Origin: Fibrisoma montanum
Lineage (GTDB): Bacteria; Bacteroidota; Bacteroidia; Cytophagales; Spirosomataceae
DNA: 64,000 nucleotides
Reading direction: 5' to 3'
Assembly (NCBI RefSeq): GCF_003583365.1
Contig: NZ_QXED01000004.1
Coordinates: forward strand, 372,001 to 436,000
This document shows, in pieces, positions 1-8,513 of this stretch (position 1 is its first letter; the number at the start of each line of letters is the position of its first letter). Below the pieces are notes generated by a model that saw only the letters and a program-made list of their open reading frames with translations, did no database searches and was not told the origin of the DNA. Both the position numbers and the translations under genes were made by a program.

Positions 1-27
1 TTTTGTAATACGTAACTACCTCTTTAT

Positions 28-2709
28 ATGCCGACCTCTACTACTGCCCCTCTCAACGTACCGGAACTGCCACACACTTTACCGGCCGATCAACTGGTCA
101 GTGCGTTGACCGTTAATCCCAAAAGCGGCCTGACCGGCGAGGAAGCCACCCGGCGGCTTGATCAATATGGGCCCAATGCGCTGGAGGAAGCCAAACGCGA
201 AAGTGCTCTGAGCATCGCCATTCGGCAATTCAACAGCGTTATTGTCTGGATTCTGGCGGCTGCGGCTATTGTGTCGTTCCTCCTGGGCGAAACCGTTGAA
301 GGGTGGGCCATCATCGCCGTCATCCTGATCAATGCCATCACCGGATTCGTACTGGAGTTCAATGCCAGCCAGTCTATGGACGCGCTGCGGAAAATGGACA
401 CCAATCCGGCGCGGGTCTGGCGCGATGGCCGTGTCCACGAAATTTCGTCGGAAGACGTAACGCTGGGTGATATTCTGATGGTCGAAGCGGGCGATCTCAT
501 AGCCGCCGATGCCAGCCTGCTGGAGGCTAACCAACTGCAGGTTGACGAATCGGCACTGACGGGGGAGTCGTTGCCGGTCGAAAAAGCCACTGCGCCTACC
601 GCCGAAGATGCCCCCCTGGGCGATCAGCACAACCGACTGTTCAAGGGAACGGCCGTAACGGGCGGCAACGGCCGGGCTGTCGTGACGGGTATCGGGCAGC
701 AGACCGAGCTGGGGAAAATTGCGACGATGGTGGAGCAGGCCGAGCGGACGGCCACCCCGCTGGAAGCAAAACTCGATTCGCTCTCCAAAGTGCTGATCTG
801 GGTAACGGTCGGGCTGGCGGGCTTGTTTCTGATCGTTGGCCTGATCCGGGGCGAAGAAGTGCGGCAGCTGATCGAAACCTCCATCGCGCTGGCCATTGCG
901 GCCATCCCGGAAGGCATGTCGGTGGTGGCTACGATCGCCCTGGCCTACGGTATGCTGCAATTGGCCGAGAAGAAAGTCATCGTAAAGCGACTGTCGGCGG
1001 TTGAAACACTGGGCGGGACCAACGTCATCTTTACGGACAAAACCGGTACGCTGACGCAAAATCGTATTGAAGTGCATACCATCCAGCTTCCGGACGCCCG
1101 GGCCGATGTGGACGTACAAGCCGACGACCAGACGCTGAACGTAACAAACGGCGATGCGCAGATTACCGAAAGCGACGTGTACCAGCGGCTGGTGCTGGCG
1201 GGGGTTCTGGCCAACAACGCCGATTACAATCCCCACGATACGGATACCAAAGAAGTAGGCGATCCCGTGGAGGTAGCCTTGCTCAAGTTTGCGTACGCGG
1301 CTGGTCAGGACCCGGATACCATCCGGGAGCAATATCCGCGCAAAGCCGAGAAACCGTTCAGTTCCGATACCCGCATGATGGGAACGCTTCACCAGACCAA
1401 CGACCGCTACATTGTGGCCGTCAAAGGGGCCGTGGAAGAAATCATGGATCGCTGCCCCGATATGGATGAGGCTCTTCAGCAGGAGCAGCGTGACATCTCG
1501 GAAAAAATGGCGGCCGATGGGTTGCGGACGCTGGCGTTTGCGTACCGGGAAATCGACGAAAAACCCGGCGACGATTTTGCCGATAATAACCTGACGTACC
1601 TAGGGCTGATCGGTTTTCTGGACCCTCCCCGTACCGAAGTAACGCCCGCGCTGGAATCCTGCCGCGAGGCTGGTATCAAAGTAATCATGGTTACGGGCGA
1701 CCACCCCGCAACCGCCCTGACCATTGCCAGGCAGGTGCACCTGGTCGAACCCGGCGAAGAAATGGCGCTGACCGGCCGTGACCTGAAACCGCTCGATCAG
1801 CTCACGGAGGAGGATCGAAAACGACTGATGGCCTGCCGGGTGTTTGCCCGGGTCAGCCCGACGCAGAAACTGGACATGATCGATCTGTACCAGCAGCAGG
1901 GCGATATTGTCGGGATGACCGGCGACGGGGTCAATGATGCGCCCGCCCTGAAGAAGTCCGACATTGGCATCGCGATGGGGCAGCGTGGCACGCAGGTGGC
2001 GGCCGAAACGGCGGCTATGGTGCTGAAAGACGATTCGTTCACGTCGATCGTGACGGCCATTGGGCAGGGACGGGTCATTTTCGAGAACATCCGTAAGTTC
2101 ATTCTGTTCCTGCTGTCGTGCAACATGAGCGAGATCTTCGTGGTCACCTTCGCCGGTTTCCTGAACGTAGGTACGCCGTTGCTCCCGCTGCAAATCCTGT
2201 TCATCAACATCATCACCGACGTATTTCCGGCCCTGGCGCTGGGTGTCGGCCGCGAAAACAGCGAACTGATGAAGCAGCCGCCCCGCGACCCCAAACAGCC
2301 CATCCTGAGCCGCAACGACTGGGGATTGATTGTGTTCTACGCCTTCGTCATTACGGTTGCCGTGCTGGGCGTTTATCTGTTTGGGACGCGACAGTTAGGC
2401 CTGAGCGAAGGGGTTGGCAACAGCATTACGTTCTACGCCTTGTCGTTCGCCCAACTGATGCACGTATTCAATCTATACTCGGGTAAGGGTAATTTTTTCA
2501 AAAATGAAATTACCCGCAACCGCTACATCTGGCTGGCGTTGCTGACCTGTATAGCGATCATGTTCCTGACGTACTACGTGCCGTTCCTGCGCGAGGTGTT
2601 GTCCATTCAGCCAATGCAGGCCGCGCCCCTGGAGCTGATCATTGCGGCCGGCGTCGTGCCGGTAATCATCGTTCAGGTGGTACGTAAACTGACCGGCTTG
2701 GGCCGATAA
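28..2709 (+). CDS. cation-translocating P-type ATPase (P2-type, Ca2+-ATPase-like)
   Basis: An 893-residue integral membrane pump that uses ATP to move a cation across the inner membrane. The order is typical of P2 ATPases: N-terminal cation-ATPase domain (about 10-80), the actuator domain with TGES near residue 178, transmembrane helix 4 with PEGM at 294-297, the phosphorylation motif DKTGTLT with Asp337 as the phosphorylated residue, the nucleotide-binding domain, the hinge motif TGDGVNDAP at 631-639, and a C-terminal six-helix region. Length matches SERCA/PMR1-type bacterial pumps. Helix 6 reads TDVFPALALG where Ca2+ pumps usually have a TDGLPA-like motif, so Ca2+ is likely but Na+ or another cation cannot be excluded. 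The only upstream sequence in the window is 27 bases, so its promoter is not visible. It appears monocistronic. Confidence 0.93.
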   Translation: MPTSTTAPLNVPELPHTLPADQLVSALTVNPKSGLTGEEATRRLDQYGPNALEEAKRESALSIAIRQFNSVIVWILAAAAIVSFLLGETVEGWAIIAVILINAITGFVLEFNASQSMDALRKMDTNPARVWRDGRVHEISSEDVTLGDILMVEAGDLIAADASLLEANQLQVDESALTGESLPVEKATAPTAEDAPLGDQHNRLFKGTAVTGGNGRAVVTGIGQQTELGKIATMVEQAERTATPLEAKLDSLSKVLIWVTVGLAGLFLIVGLIRGEEVRQLIETSIALAIAAIPEGMSVVATIALAYGMLQLAEKKVIVKRLSAVETLGGTNVIFTDKTGTLTQNRIEVHTIQLPDARADVDVQADDQTLNVTNGDAQITESDVYQRLVLAGVLANNADYNPHDTDTKEVGDPVEVALLKFAYAAGQDPDTIREQYPRKAEKPFSSDTRMMGTLHQTNDRYIVAVKGAVEEIMDRCPDMDEALQQEQRDISEKMAADGLRTLAFAYREIDEKPGDDFADNNLTYLGLIGFLDPPRTEVTPALESCREAGIKVIMVTGDHPATALTIARQVHLVEPGEEMALTGRDLKPLDQLTEEDRKRLMACRVFARVSPTQKLDMIDLYQQQGDIVGMTGDGVNDAPALKKSDIGIAMGQRGTQVAAETAAMVLKDDSFTSIVTAIGQGRVIFENIRKFILFLLSCNMSEIFVVTFAGFLNVGTPLLPLQILFINIITDVFPALALGVGRENSELMKQPPRDPKQPILSRNDWGLIVFYAFVITVAVLGVYLFGTRQLGLSEGVGNSITFYALSFAQLMHVFNLYSGKGNFFKNEITRNRYIWLALLTCIAIMFLTYYVPFLREVLSIQPMQAAPLELIIAAGVVPVIIVQVVRKLTGLGR

Positions 2710-2779
2710 AGGCTGGTCAGCTACATTAAAATATAATTACTACTGGAACCATAGACTAAAAAGGGGGCGTTCTGTCCGC

Positions 2780-3511
2780 ATGAAGCGACTCCTTTGCCTG
2801 CTGTTGTGGCTGGTGGCAACCAACGCCCCGGCGCAACCAACCGGACAATCGTTCTACCAGCGCTACAAAGCTGTTCTGACGCAGCGGTTTGGTCAGGTTG
2901 CCACCGAAGCCGAACTTCAGTCGTTGCTGAAGCACATTATTGATCGCAACCACCTCGAAGTCGATCACAACCACTACTTCCGGCCGGCCACGGCTCCGCT
3001 GGCGTATCTGGTGGCTGGCCAGCGGGCGGGTGCCAACATCAGCCGGATCAAAGCGACACTTGTGTATCCACTGCTGCGGTTTGTGCTGCCGCTGGTTACG
3101 CCCCGCCCCGCCGTTACGGAACGTAGCGCCCTCGGCGAACGCATGGCCGCCCAGTCGTATCGGTACCTCGGCGTTCCCTACGGTGCTCCGGCTTACAACC
3201 GCCGAACGGGTCAGGGTACGCTGGATTGCTCCGGACTGGTTCGCTACGTGTTCGAAGACGTTGGGGCCAGCTGGCGGGGAGGTAATTCTGTAGCCGATCT
3301 GGTCAACAGCCCGGACTTTCGGCCGGTAACCGGTGCGCCACAGGCGGGTGACCTGTTGGTACGAAAACACCGGAACGGCAAGTGGTCGCACGTGGGTATT
3401 TACGTTGGTGGTCAGCAGCTTGTTGAAGCGCCCTACAGCGGTACCGTCGTGCGGACGACTCCCTACAAACCCCAGAAGTGGCAGCGTGTGCTCCGCTACG
3501 TCGGGCGCTGA
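2780..3511 (+). CDS. C40 family (NlpC/P60) peptidase, exported
   Basis: A 243-residue exported cell-wall hydrolase. The first 19 residues are a Sec signal peptide ending in APAQ. The C-terminal NlpC/P60 domain (about 125-243) carries the catalytic Cys150 in LDCSGLVRYVF and His204 in SHVGIYVG, followed by the usual LVEAP strand. Such enzymes cut the gamma-D-Glu-diamino acid bond of peptidoglycan peptides. Residues 20-120 match nothing I recognise. Its stop codon abuts the stop of the convergent methyltransferase gene with no gap (TGATCA at 3509-3514). Confidence 0.9.
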   Translation: MKRLLCLLLWLVATNAPAQPTGQSFYQRYKAVLTQRFGQVATEAELQSLLKHIIDRNHLEVDHNHYFRPATAPLAYLVAGQRAGANISRIKATLVYPLLRFVLPLVTPRPAVTERSALGERMAAQSYRYLGVPYGAPAYNRRTGQGTLDCSGLVRYVFEDVGASWRGGNSVADLVNSPDFRPVTGAPQAGDLLVRKHRNGKWSHVGIYVGGQQLVEAPYSGTVVRTTPYKPQKWQRVLRYVGR

Positions 3512-4159
3512 TCAGAACGTGAGCGGCTGGTGGGTCCGGTACCCAACCACGGCATACAACGGATCGCTGTATGAACCCTTCGGGCTGCGGTCGAGCGACT
3601 GAATGCCCTCAAAACGCCCGGCTAACTGGTAATAGCTTTCAACCAGTTGCGCATGGCCCCGGTCGTCGAGCGATTGCCAGATTGCTATGGCTTTGGTGGG
3701 AAACATCCGGTTAGAAAAAACGGTCAGAAACGGAGCGCCGGGGCGAAGCACACGGCCCACCTCCGCGAAAACATCGACCGGTTGGGTCAGGTACTGCACC
3801 GATACGGTCAGGATGCAGCCATCGAAGGACGCATCGTCGAACGGCAGGCGACTGGTTTTGTTCAGGTTCTGAACGACGTAGTCCGTCAACTGCGGATTTT
3901 CGCGCATTTCCAGCTCGTTCATGCCCAGACCGACCACGCGCCGGTACGGTACGTCGGAGGGCAGATGGCTCCGCCAGCTACTCATTAAATCCAGTACGTC
4001 GCTGTCGGCGGGCAGAAACTCGCGGTAAAGCCGGGTAGTGGCGGCAATGGCAGCTTCATCAATATGGACAACCAGGCGAGGATAGTCGTAGAAGCGCTCG
4101 TCGTCGCTCTCGTCCATCCGCCGAAAATACTGTTCAGGAAATGATTGGTTCTGGTTCAT
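3512..4159 (-). CDS. class I SAM-dependent methyltransferase-like protein
   Basis: A 215-residue cytoplasmic protein. The start was taken at the ATG giving MNQNQSFPEQYF; the frame stays open for 13 codons upstream, but that extension looks non-coding. It shows a methyltransferase fold: a first strand VLDLMSSWRSHLP, the VVGLGMNELEM acidic loop, LPFDDASFDGCILTVSVQYL (motif IV/V-like, typical of Methyltransf_11) and LRPGAPFLTVFSNRMF. A classic GxGxG loop is absent, as in a subgroup of Bacteroidota and cyanobacterial proteins of this kind. The substrate is unknown. It is convergent with the NlpC/P60 gene. Confidence 0.75.
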   Translation of the reverse strand: MNQNQSFPEQYFRRMDESDDERFYDYPRLVVHIDEAAIAATTRLYREFLPADSDVLDLMSSWRSHLPSDVPYRRVVGLGMNELEMRENPQLTDYVVQNLNKTSRLPFDDASFDGCILTVSVQYLTQPVDVFAEVGRVLRPGAPFLTVFSNRMFPTKAIAIWQSLDDRGHAQLVESYYQLAGRFEGIQSLDRSPKGSYSDPLYAVVGYRTHQPLTF

Positions 4160-4225
4160 AGCCGGCTGCGTTGAGCTTGTTGTACACCGACAACCCACCG
4201 TGCAACCGAACTGTTGGGGCAGACA

Positions 4226-4462
4226 TCAGGAAATCCAGTTCCGTTTTCTGGTCGAATCGGCCGGTTGGTTGCCGCCTTTGCTGGGCTGCGTCCTGTACCG
4301 GGGAGTTATCTCGAAATAATACTTCGGGCCAGGCATGCGGATGGAGCGCCCGCTGTCTTTGTAGATGGGCATGTTGTCGTGTGGATGCGTCAGTTTCTGA
4401 ACAGTATCCTGCGGCATGGGGGCCGTCCAGTTAAGCATGGCGGAGAGTAATAACAGGTTCAT
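4226..4462 (-). CDS. small hypothetical protein (78 aa)
   Basis: A short frame with a weakly hydrophobic N-terminus (MNLLLLSAMLNWTAP) followed by a basic, proline-rich tail. It lies 66 nt upstream of the methyltransferase on the same strand and base composition still resembles the surrounding genes, which favours it being real. No family is recognised. It could instead be chance coding, because no conserved motif supports it. Confidence 0.4.
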   Translation of the reverse strand: MNLLLLSAMLNWTAPMPQDTVQKLTHPHDNMPIYKDSGRSIRMPGPKYYFEITPRYRTQPSKGGNQPADSTRKRNWIS

Positions 4463-4649
4463 GGTCAGACAGATTTATGTCGCAATAACGCATATTACAC
4501 TAAACTGTTACGCTTTCCGAGCGCTTTGCCGAAAATTAAAAATCTGTTGTAACACTAAATCACTTTGGACTACATATTATAAGAACTTTTGTGCTGTAAG
4601 ATTAATTGTTTGTCTGGGCGAAGTGGAGGTGAATTGCAATATACTAGGG

Positions 4650-5063
4650 TTAAAAAAAGATTGCTTTTATGGCACTCAGAATACCCGCCCACCAACTGGC
4701 CTTTTCTACTGTTGACGGCTGGTTTGATGGTGTAAGTATTTGATTGGCATCACTGCCATTCATCACATTCTGATTAAATGTATTTTGGTTGCCTGATACG
4801 TAAAAATTGATCCCATGTGTTGGCTCCTTATCTTGAATCTCGAACCATTTTTGAAAACTTCCTAGTCGTTTTGCATTGTATCCTTTTTCTGTGAGCGTGT
4901 AAGAGAATTTTGCTGTTTTTTCAATTAATCCAAAGGCTTTTAGTTGGTCGAGTGCTTCGCTAACGCCTGGTCGAACCATGTTGTCTTTGTGTGTATAGAA
5001 GCGGCCTTCTTTTTGAATTTCGGCGAAAATAAATTCCATGCCAAGTTGGTCGATTTGATTCAT
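4650..5063 (-). CDS. unrecognised protein: winged-helix-like N-terminus, Asn-rich middle, hydrophobic C-terminus
   Basis: A 137-residue protein in a stretch clearly richer in A+T than its neighbours. Residues 1-65 look like a winged helix (VSEALDQLKAFGLIEK, then YTLTEKGYNAKRLG as the wing). Residues 85-110 are Asn/Gln-rich (INFYVSGNQNTFNQN), and the C-terminus (about 121-137, ASWWAGILSAIKAIFF) could be a membrane or amphipathic segment. I have an impression, not a search result, that Bacteroidota have other orphan proteins with this layout (winged helix, Asn-rich linker, terminal hydrophobic segment). The function is unknown; the base composition suggests acquisition by transfer. Confidence 0.65.
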   Translation of the reverse strand: MNQIDQLGMEFIFAEIQKEGRFYTHKDNMVRPGVSEALDQLKAFGLIEKTAKFSYTLTEKGYNAKRLGSFQKWFEIQDKEPTHGINFYVSGNQNTFNQNVMNGSDANQILTPSNQPSTVEKASWWAGILSAIKAIFF

Positions 5064-5213
5064 TGTCTGACTGATATGGTTTGATTATTATCAACAGTAA
5101 AATAGCGAAAAAAACCGAGACATTTAGCACTTATCAAGCTACCTTGGTTTTACGTATATCAATTCCATATTTTTTCTGTCAGGAGTACATTAATAAATTT
5201 AATACATACAAAA

Positions 5214-5238
5214 GCCCCGACTACTGGTAAGTCGGGGC
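5214..5238 (-). terminator. rho-independent terminator of the carboxylesterase gene
   Basis: A 9-bp GC-rich stem (GCCCCGACT with AGTCGGGGC) and a 7-nt loop lie just past the esterase stop codon. Read on the minus strand the stem runs into TTTTG, the usual intrinsic terminator layout. Confidence 0.85.
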
Positions 5239-5264
5239 CGTTCTGCAGGTTAGAAAAGTGAGTG

Positions 5265-6914
5265 TTAATCCATTTTTGCGTTCTGCTGGTCCAGGAACAG
5301 GTAACGGTCGCGGTGCTGTTCTTTCTCGACCTGCGAGTTCACGTCGATGCGCATGTACTGAACCGGGGTAACCTTCCCGGCAACTGGCCAGTTGGGCAGG
5401 CCAGGACCGTTCGGATTGCCGGTTTTGATGAAGTTGGCGAAGTAATTCTGCATCAACTCCGATACTTTGTAATCCTCGGGTGTCCAGGCGTATACCTTGT
5501 TGGTCGCCAGGTTGCCCATCGCGTACTCAATCTCAGCCGAATGAACGGCACCCTTGGCCGGGGGCATTTTGATCGCGTTCGGGTCGTTGTTCCGCACCAC
5601 ACCACCCGCCAGGCCAGCCGATGCGTTGCCCATTTCGGGTACCATGGCCGGGCGCGGCCGGGCGTAGAAGTACCGGTAAACTGGCTTGCCTCCGCCCGTC
5701 TGGCTGTGCATATCCGCCCATTTCCACGTGCTGAAGCCAATAAAGCGGTCGCCGGCCAGGTCGGTGGCCACCTGCTGTACGTCCGCGTCGGTAGCGGGGG
5801 CATACAACTTCAGCACTTCATCGGCCTGCTCGCCATACAGCTTCCGAACGGCCTTTTCATAATTTTCTTTGGTCGGCTCTTCCTGACCGAGTACGGCGCG
5901 GTAGGTCATTTCTTCCGAATTCCAGCCAACCATCAGCGGCACCTTGGCCTGTTCGCCGGCCGTAAAAATCTGCGTGGCGGGTTTCGGCAGGAAATAGCCG
6001 TCAATGGTCGTCGAAAACCAGGATACACCGGGTTTCGCCGTAGCTTCGAGTACCTGCTCAGCCGAAATGGCCCGAAGTTCGGCCAGTGACTTAGCGCCCA
6101 GTGCCTCCGCAAATTTTACCCCCATCTCCTCGGCTTTGCTCAGTGGTGTTGGCGACAGCGTGCCCATCAGCGAACCGCTTTCACCAATGGCTCCGGCAAT
6201 CAGGTTTTTCGACAGGGGAGACGCCATCTGCGCGCTCACCGATATCGATCCGGCCGATTCGCCGGCGATGGTCACTTTGTTCGGGTCGCCACCAAAGGCC
6301 GCAATGTTTTCTTTTACCCAGCGCAGGGCCGCGTTCTGGTCGAGCAAACCGTAGTTGCCCGACGCCTTGTGCGGAGATTCTTTGGTCAGTTCGGGGTGGG
6401 CCATAAAGCCGAACGGGCCGAGCCGGTAGTTCACCGTAAGGGCCACGATGCCTTTGCGGGCCATGCTTTCCCCGTCGTAGCGCGGTTCGGACCCGTCGCC
6501 GGCCACAAAGCCACCCCCGTAAAAATAAACCAGCACCGGCAGGCGGTCATTGGTCGATTTGGCCGGGGTCCATACGTTCAGATACAGGCAATCTTCGCCC
6601 ATGCCGTTCGAGCGGAAGTTCATGTCGCCGAAAAGGGAGCGCTGCATGGCGCGTGGACCAAACTTGTCGGCTTTGCGAACGCCCTGCCAGTTCTGAACGG
6701 GCTGGGGTTCTTTCCAGCGCAGATCCCCAACCGGCGGCTGCGCGAACGGAATGCCTTTGAAGGCGTAAACGCCACTCCCTTCCTTCACACCTTCCAGGAC
6801 GCCATTGGCGGTACGTACCTGGCTGGAAAAACCGGCTTTCCCGGACTGGGCAACGGCTATCAGGCCGGCCTGAACCGTTAAAAGTGAAGCAATTAAAAAA
6901 GTTTTCATGCGCAT
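5265..6914 (-). CDS. type-B carboxylesterase, exported
   Basis: A 549-residue alpha/beta-hydrolase of the carboxylesterase/cholinesterase family that hydrolyses carboxylic esters, probably in the periplasm. A signal peptide ends near AVAQ (residue 23). The catalytic triad can be read: Ser220 in GESAGS, Glu335 in GWNSEE and His458 in VHSAEIEY. The oxyanion-hole segment YFYGGGF and the EDCLYLNVW motif are also present. Two in-frame ATGs occur (6914 and 6908); MKTFLIAS from 6908 is equally plausible. It is divergent from a Nudix-type regulator with palindromic sites between them, so that protein probably controls it. Confidence 0.92.
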   Translation of the reverse strand: MRMKTFLIASLLTVQAGLIAVAQSGKAGFSSQVRTANGVLEGVKEGSGVYAFKGIPFAQPPVGDLRWKEPQPVQNWQGVRKADKFGPRAMQRSLFGDMNFRSNGMGEDCLYLNVWTPAKSTNDRLPVLVYFYGGGFVAGDGSEPRYDGESMARKGIVALTVNYRLGPFGFMAHPELTKESPHKASGNYGLLDQNAALRWVKENIAAFGGDPNKVTIAGESAGSISVSAQMASPLSKNLIAGAIGESGSLMGTLSPTPLSKAEEMGVKFAEALGAKSLAELRAISAEQVLEATAKPGVSWFSTTIDGYFLPKPATQIFTAGEQAKVPLMVGWNSEEMTYRAVLGQEEPTKENYEKAVRKLYGEQADEVLKLYAPATDADVQQVATDLAGDRFIGFSTWKWADMHSQTGGGKPVYRYFYARPRPAMVPEMGNASAGLAGGVVRNNDPNAIKMPPAKGAVHSAEIEYAMGNLATNKVYAWTPEDYKVSELMQNYFANFIKTGNPNGPGLPNWPVAGKVTPVQYMRIDVNSQVEKEQHRDRYLFLDQQNAKMD

Positions 6915-6935
6915 ACGTTTTAGGTGATGAATATT

Positions 6936-6971
6936 TTTTCAGACCAGTTACTGGCCTAACTGGTCTGAAAA
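6936..6971. repeat. perfect 15-bp inverted repeat in the esterase leader
   Basis: The arms at 6936-6950 and 6957-6971 are exact reverse complements, with a 6-nt spacer (CTGGCC). The repeat sits 22 nt upstream of the esterase ATG, so on the minus-strand transcript it would form a strong hairpin in the 5' leader. It may act in attenuation, mRNA stabilisation or as a protein-binding site. Confidence 0.8.
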
Positions 6972-6986
6972 GCAGTCGGATTTTTC

Positions 6987-7009
6987 TATTGTAACATTTT
7001 GTTACAATA
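6987..7009. promoter_or_regulatory. perfect 23-bp palindrome, likely operator of the Nudix-type regulator
   Basis: Two exact 10-bp arms (TATTGTAACA and TGTTACAATA) flank a TTT centre, midway between the divergent esterase and regulator genes. NrtR-family Nudix regulators are known to bind palindromes of about 21 bp in such divergons. Size and position fit a shared operator; binding by the neighbouring protein is inference. Confidence 0.75.
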
Positions 7010-7070
7010 ATAAGCGATTGAGATGAGATTGCCAATTTTTTATGTTACTTGCCGGCCTAGTTCAAAAAGT

Positions 7071-7802
7071 ATGAGTCATCAATCGCCGGACGCGATCGGG
7101 CCGGATGGAGCGGGGTATTTGCCGGGGCTGGCACTGGATGCGGTTATTTTCGGTTTTCACGAGAACCAGTTGCGTATTCTCCTGCTGGAGTACCGCAACA
7201 CGGGGCTGTTTGCACTGCCTGGGGGATTCATTCGTGAGCATGAAGACCTGAATGCTGCGGCCCGGCGGATGCTGGCCGAACGAACGGGGTTAAGCGATAT
7301 CTATCTGGAGCAATTTTACGTATTCGGCGATCAGGCCCGGTACGACCCGGAGCCGATGCGATCGATCATGAGGGCCAATGGCCTGACCCCCACCGACAAC
7401 CACTGGCTATTGCGCCGGTTTGTATCGGTGGGTTACTACGCCCTCGTTGACTTTACGAAAGCCGTGCCACGGCCCGATGCGCTGTCGGACTCCTGCGACT
7501 GGTATGATCTGAACCGGTTGCCTGCGCTCATGCAGGACCACCAGGCTATTGTGCAGAAAGCCCTGGAGACCCTGCGCATCAATCTGGACCGGAAGCTGGT
7601 CGAGTGGGCGGCTTCGTTGCTGCCCGATACGTTTACTATGGCCGAGCTGCAGAGCTTATACGAGACTATTTTGAATGAGAAGCTTCACCGCTCCGGGTTT
7701 CAGCGTAAAATGCTGAGCCTGGGCGTACTGGAACGAATTGATAAGAAGTACACCGGTGGCGCGCACAAAGCCCCGTACGTCTACCGATTCGTTGCTGGAT
7801 GA
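7071..7802 (+). CDS. NrtR/AraR-type transcriptional regulator (degenerate Nudix domain plus winged helix)
   Basis: A 243-residue cytoplasmic regulator. The start was taken at the ATG giving MSHQSPDA; the longer frame from 7023 would cover part of the promoter. Residues 15-160 form a Nudix fold, but the Nudix box reads GFIREHE...RMLAERTGL: the Glu of the RE pair is Met and the last Glu of the EE pair is Arg, so hydrolase activity is unlikely. Residues 180-243 hold the C-terminal winged helix of the NrtR family (FTMAELQSLYETI...APYVYRF). Bacteroidota use this family for sugar regulators such as AraR. It probably controls the divergent esterase through the palindrome at 6987-7009. Confidence 0.88.
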   Translation: MSHQSPDAIGPDGAGYLPGLALDAVIFGFHENQLRILLLEYRNTGLFALPGGFIREHEDLNAAARRMLAERTGLSDIYLEQFYVFGDQARYDPEPMRSIMRANGLTPTDNHWLLRRFVSVGYYALVDFTKAVPRPDALSDSCDWYDLNRLPALMQDHQAIVQKALETLRINLDRKLVEWAASLLPDTFTMAELQSLYETILNEKLHRSGFQRKMLSLGVLERIDKKYTGGAHKAPYVYRFVAG

Positions 7803-7841
7803 GTAGCCGGTACGTGTAAACCAAGCCGCCCACGTTTTCAC

Positions 7842-8324
7842 TTAAATTCCTAAACTGATCATGAGGCTGTCGGAGTTGACATAACCAAAACTCCCGCGAA
7901 TTTTGCCGTCGTTATACAGATTAATCAGGCTTTTACCGTAGTTATTAATCTGGGTTTTACCTGTACTGCGGACGCTGGTCTTGTAGGTGGCTTCATAGAC
8001 GCTGCGCAGGCCGGGGATACGTAGGTTATCTCTTTCGACACTGGTGGGCGTAACGGTAGCCTCAAACTGATCGGTGATTTGAATCTGCGGATCGTTGATT
8101 TTGACGGTCACCAAAAGGGTGTTGTTCGTTTTACGGCGAAGCTCAACCGTGGAGTTGGTACCAGGCCCACTGTTGGAAACGCCCGTTGTTAGGTTTACAA
8201 TCAGGTAACTGGCTCCGAACTGGCCGGTCAGCGGAGAGGTCAGATCAGGCCCTACCTCCTTTTCCCGACAGGCTCCCAAACAGAAGGTTAGCATAAAGAC
8301 GAGTACGATAGATCGGTTTTTCAT
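7842..8324 (-). CDS. hypothetical lipoprotein
   Basis: A 160-residue protein whose signal peptide ends in a lipobox (LGAC, lipidated Cys19), so it should be anchored to a membrane facing the periplasm or cell surface. The mature part is beta-rich (TVELRRKTNNTLLVTVKI, GKIRGSFGYV) and could be a small beta-barrel or sandwich. No family is recognised. It is convergent with the Nudix-type regulator. Confidence 0.75.
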   Translation of the reverse strand: MKNRSIVLVFMLTFCLGACREKEVGPDLTSPLTGQFGASYLIVNLTTGVSNSGPGTNSTVELRRKTNNTLLVTVKINDPQIQITDQFEATVTPTSVERDNLRIPGLRSVYEATYKTSVRSTGKTQINNYGKSLINLYNDGKIRGSFGYVNSDSLMISLGI

Positions 8325-8513
8325 TGTGAGTACGGATAAAGGTTGGATTTTTTCGGATTATCGGGTATCTTAACGAAACAGGATAATTCCTTAAATCTAA
8401 TTACTCGATCGGTTAGCTGCAAGTGTAACTGCGCTACGGGTATCGACGGCAAACACCCCGAATACATGGAACAGGTCACGTTTGCCAACGTAGTCACAAG
8501 TAATCATCAACAC

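Noticed and set aside
79-1392. Long antisense frame (437 codons) opposite the P-type ATPase
   Set aside because: It is the reverse shadow of a GC-rich gene; translation is Arg/Gly/His-rich without motifs, while the plus strand has all P-type ATPase signatures.
4416-4715. 99-codon plus-strand frame in the AT-rich islet
   Set aside because: Cys-rich, motif-less translation crossing the promoter and end of minus-strand genes; unlikely to be coding.
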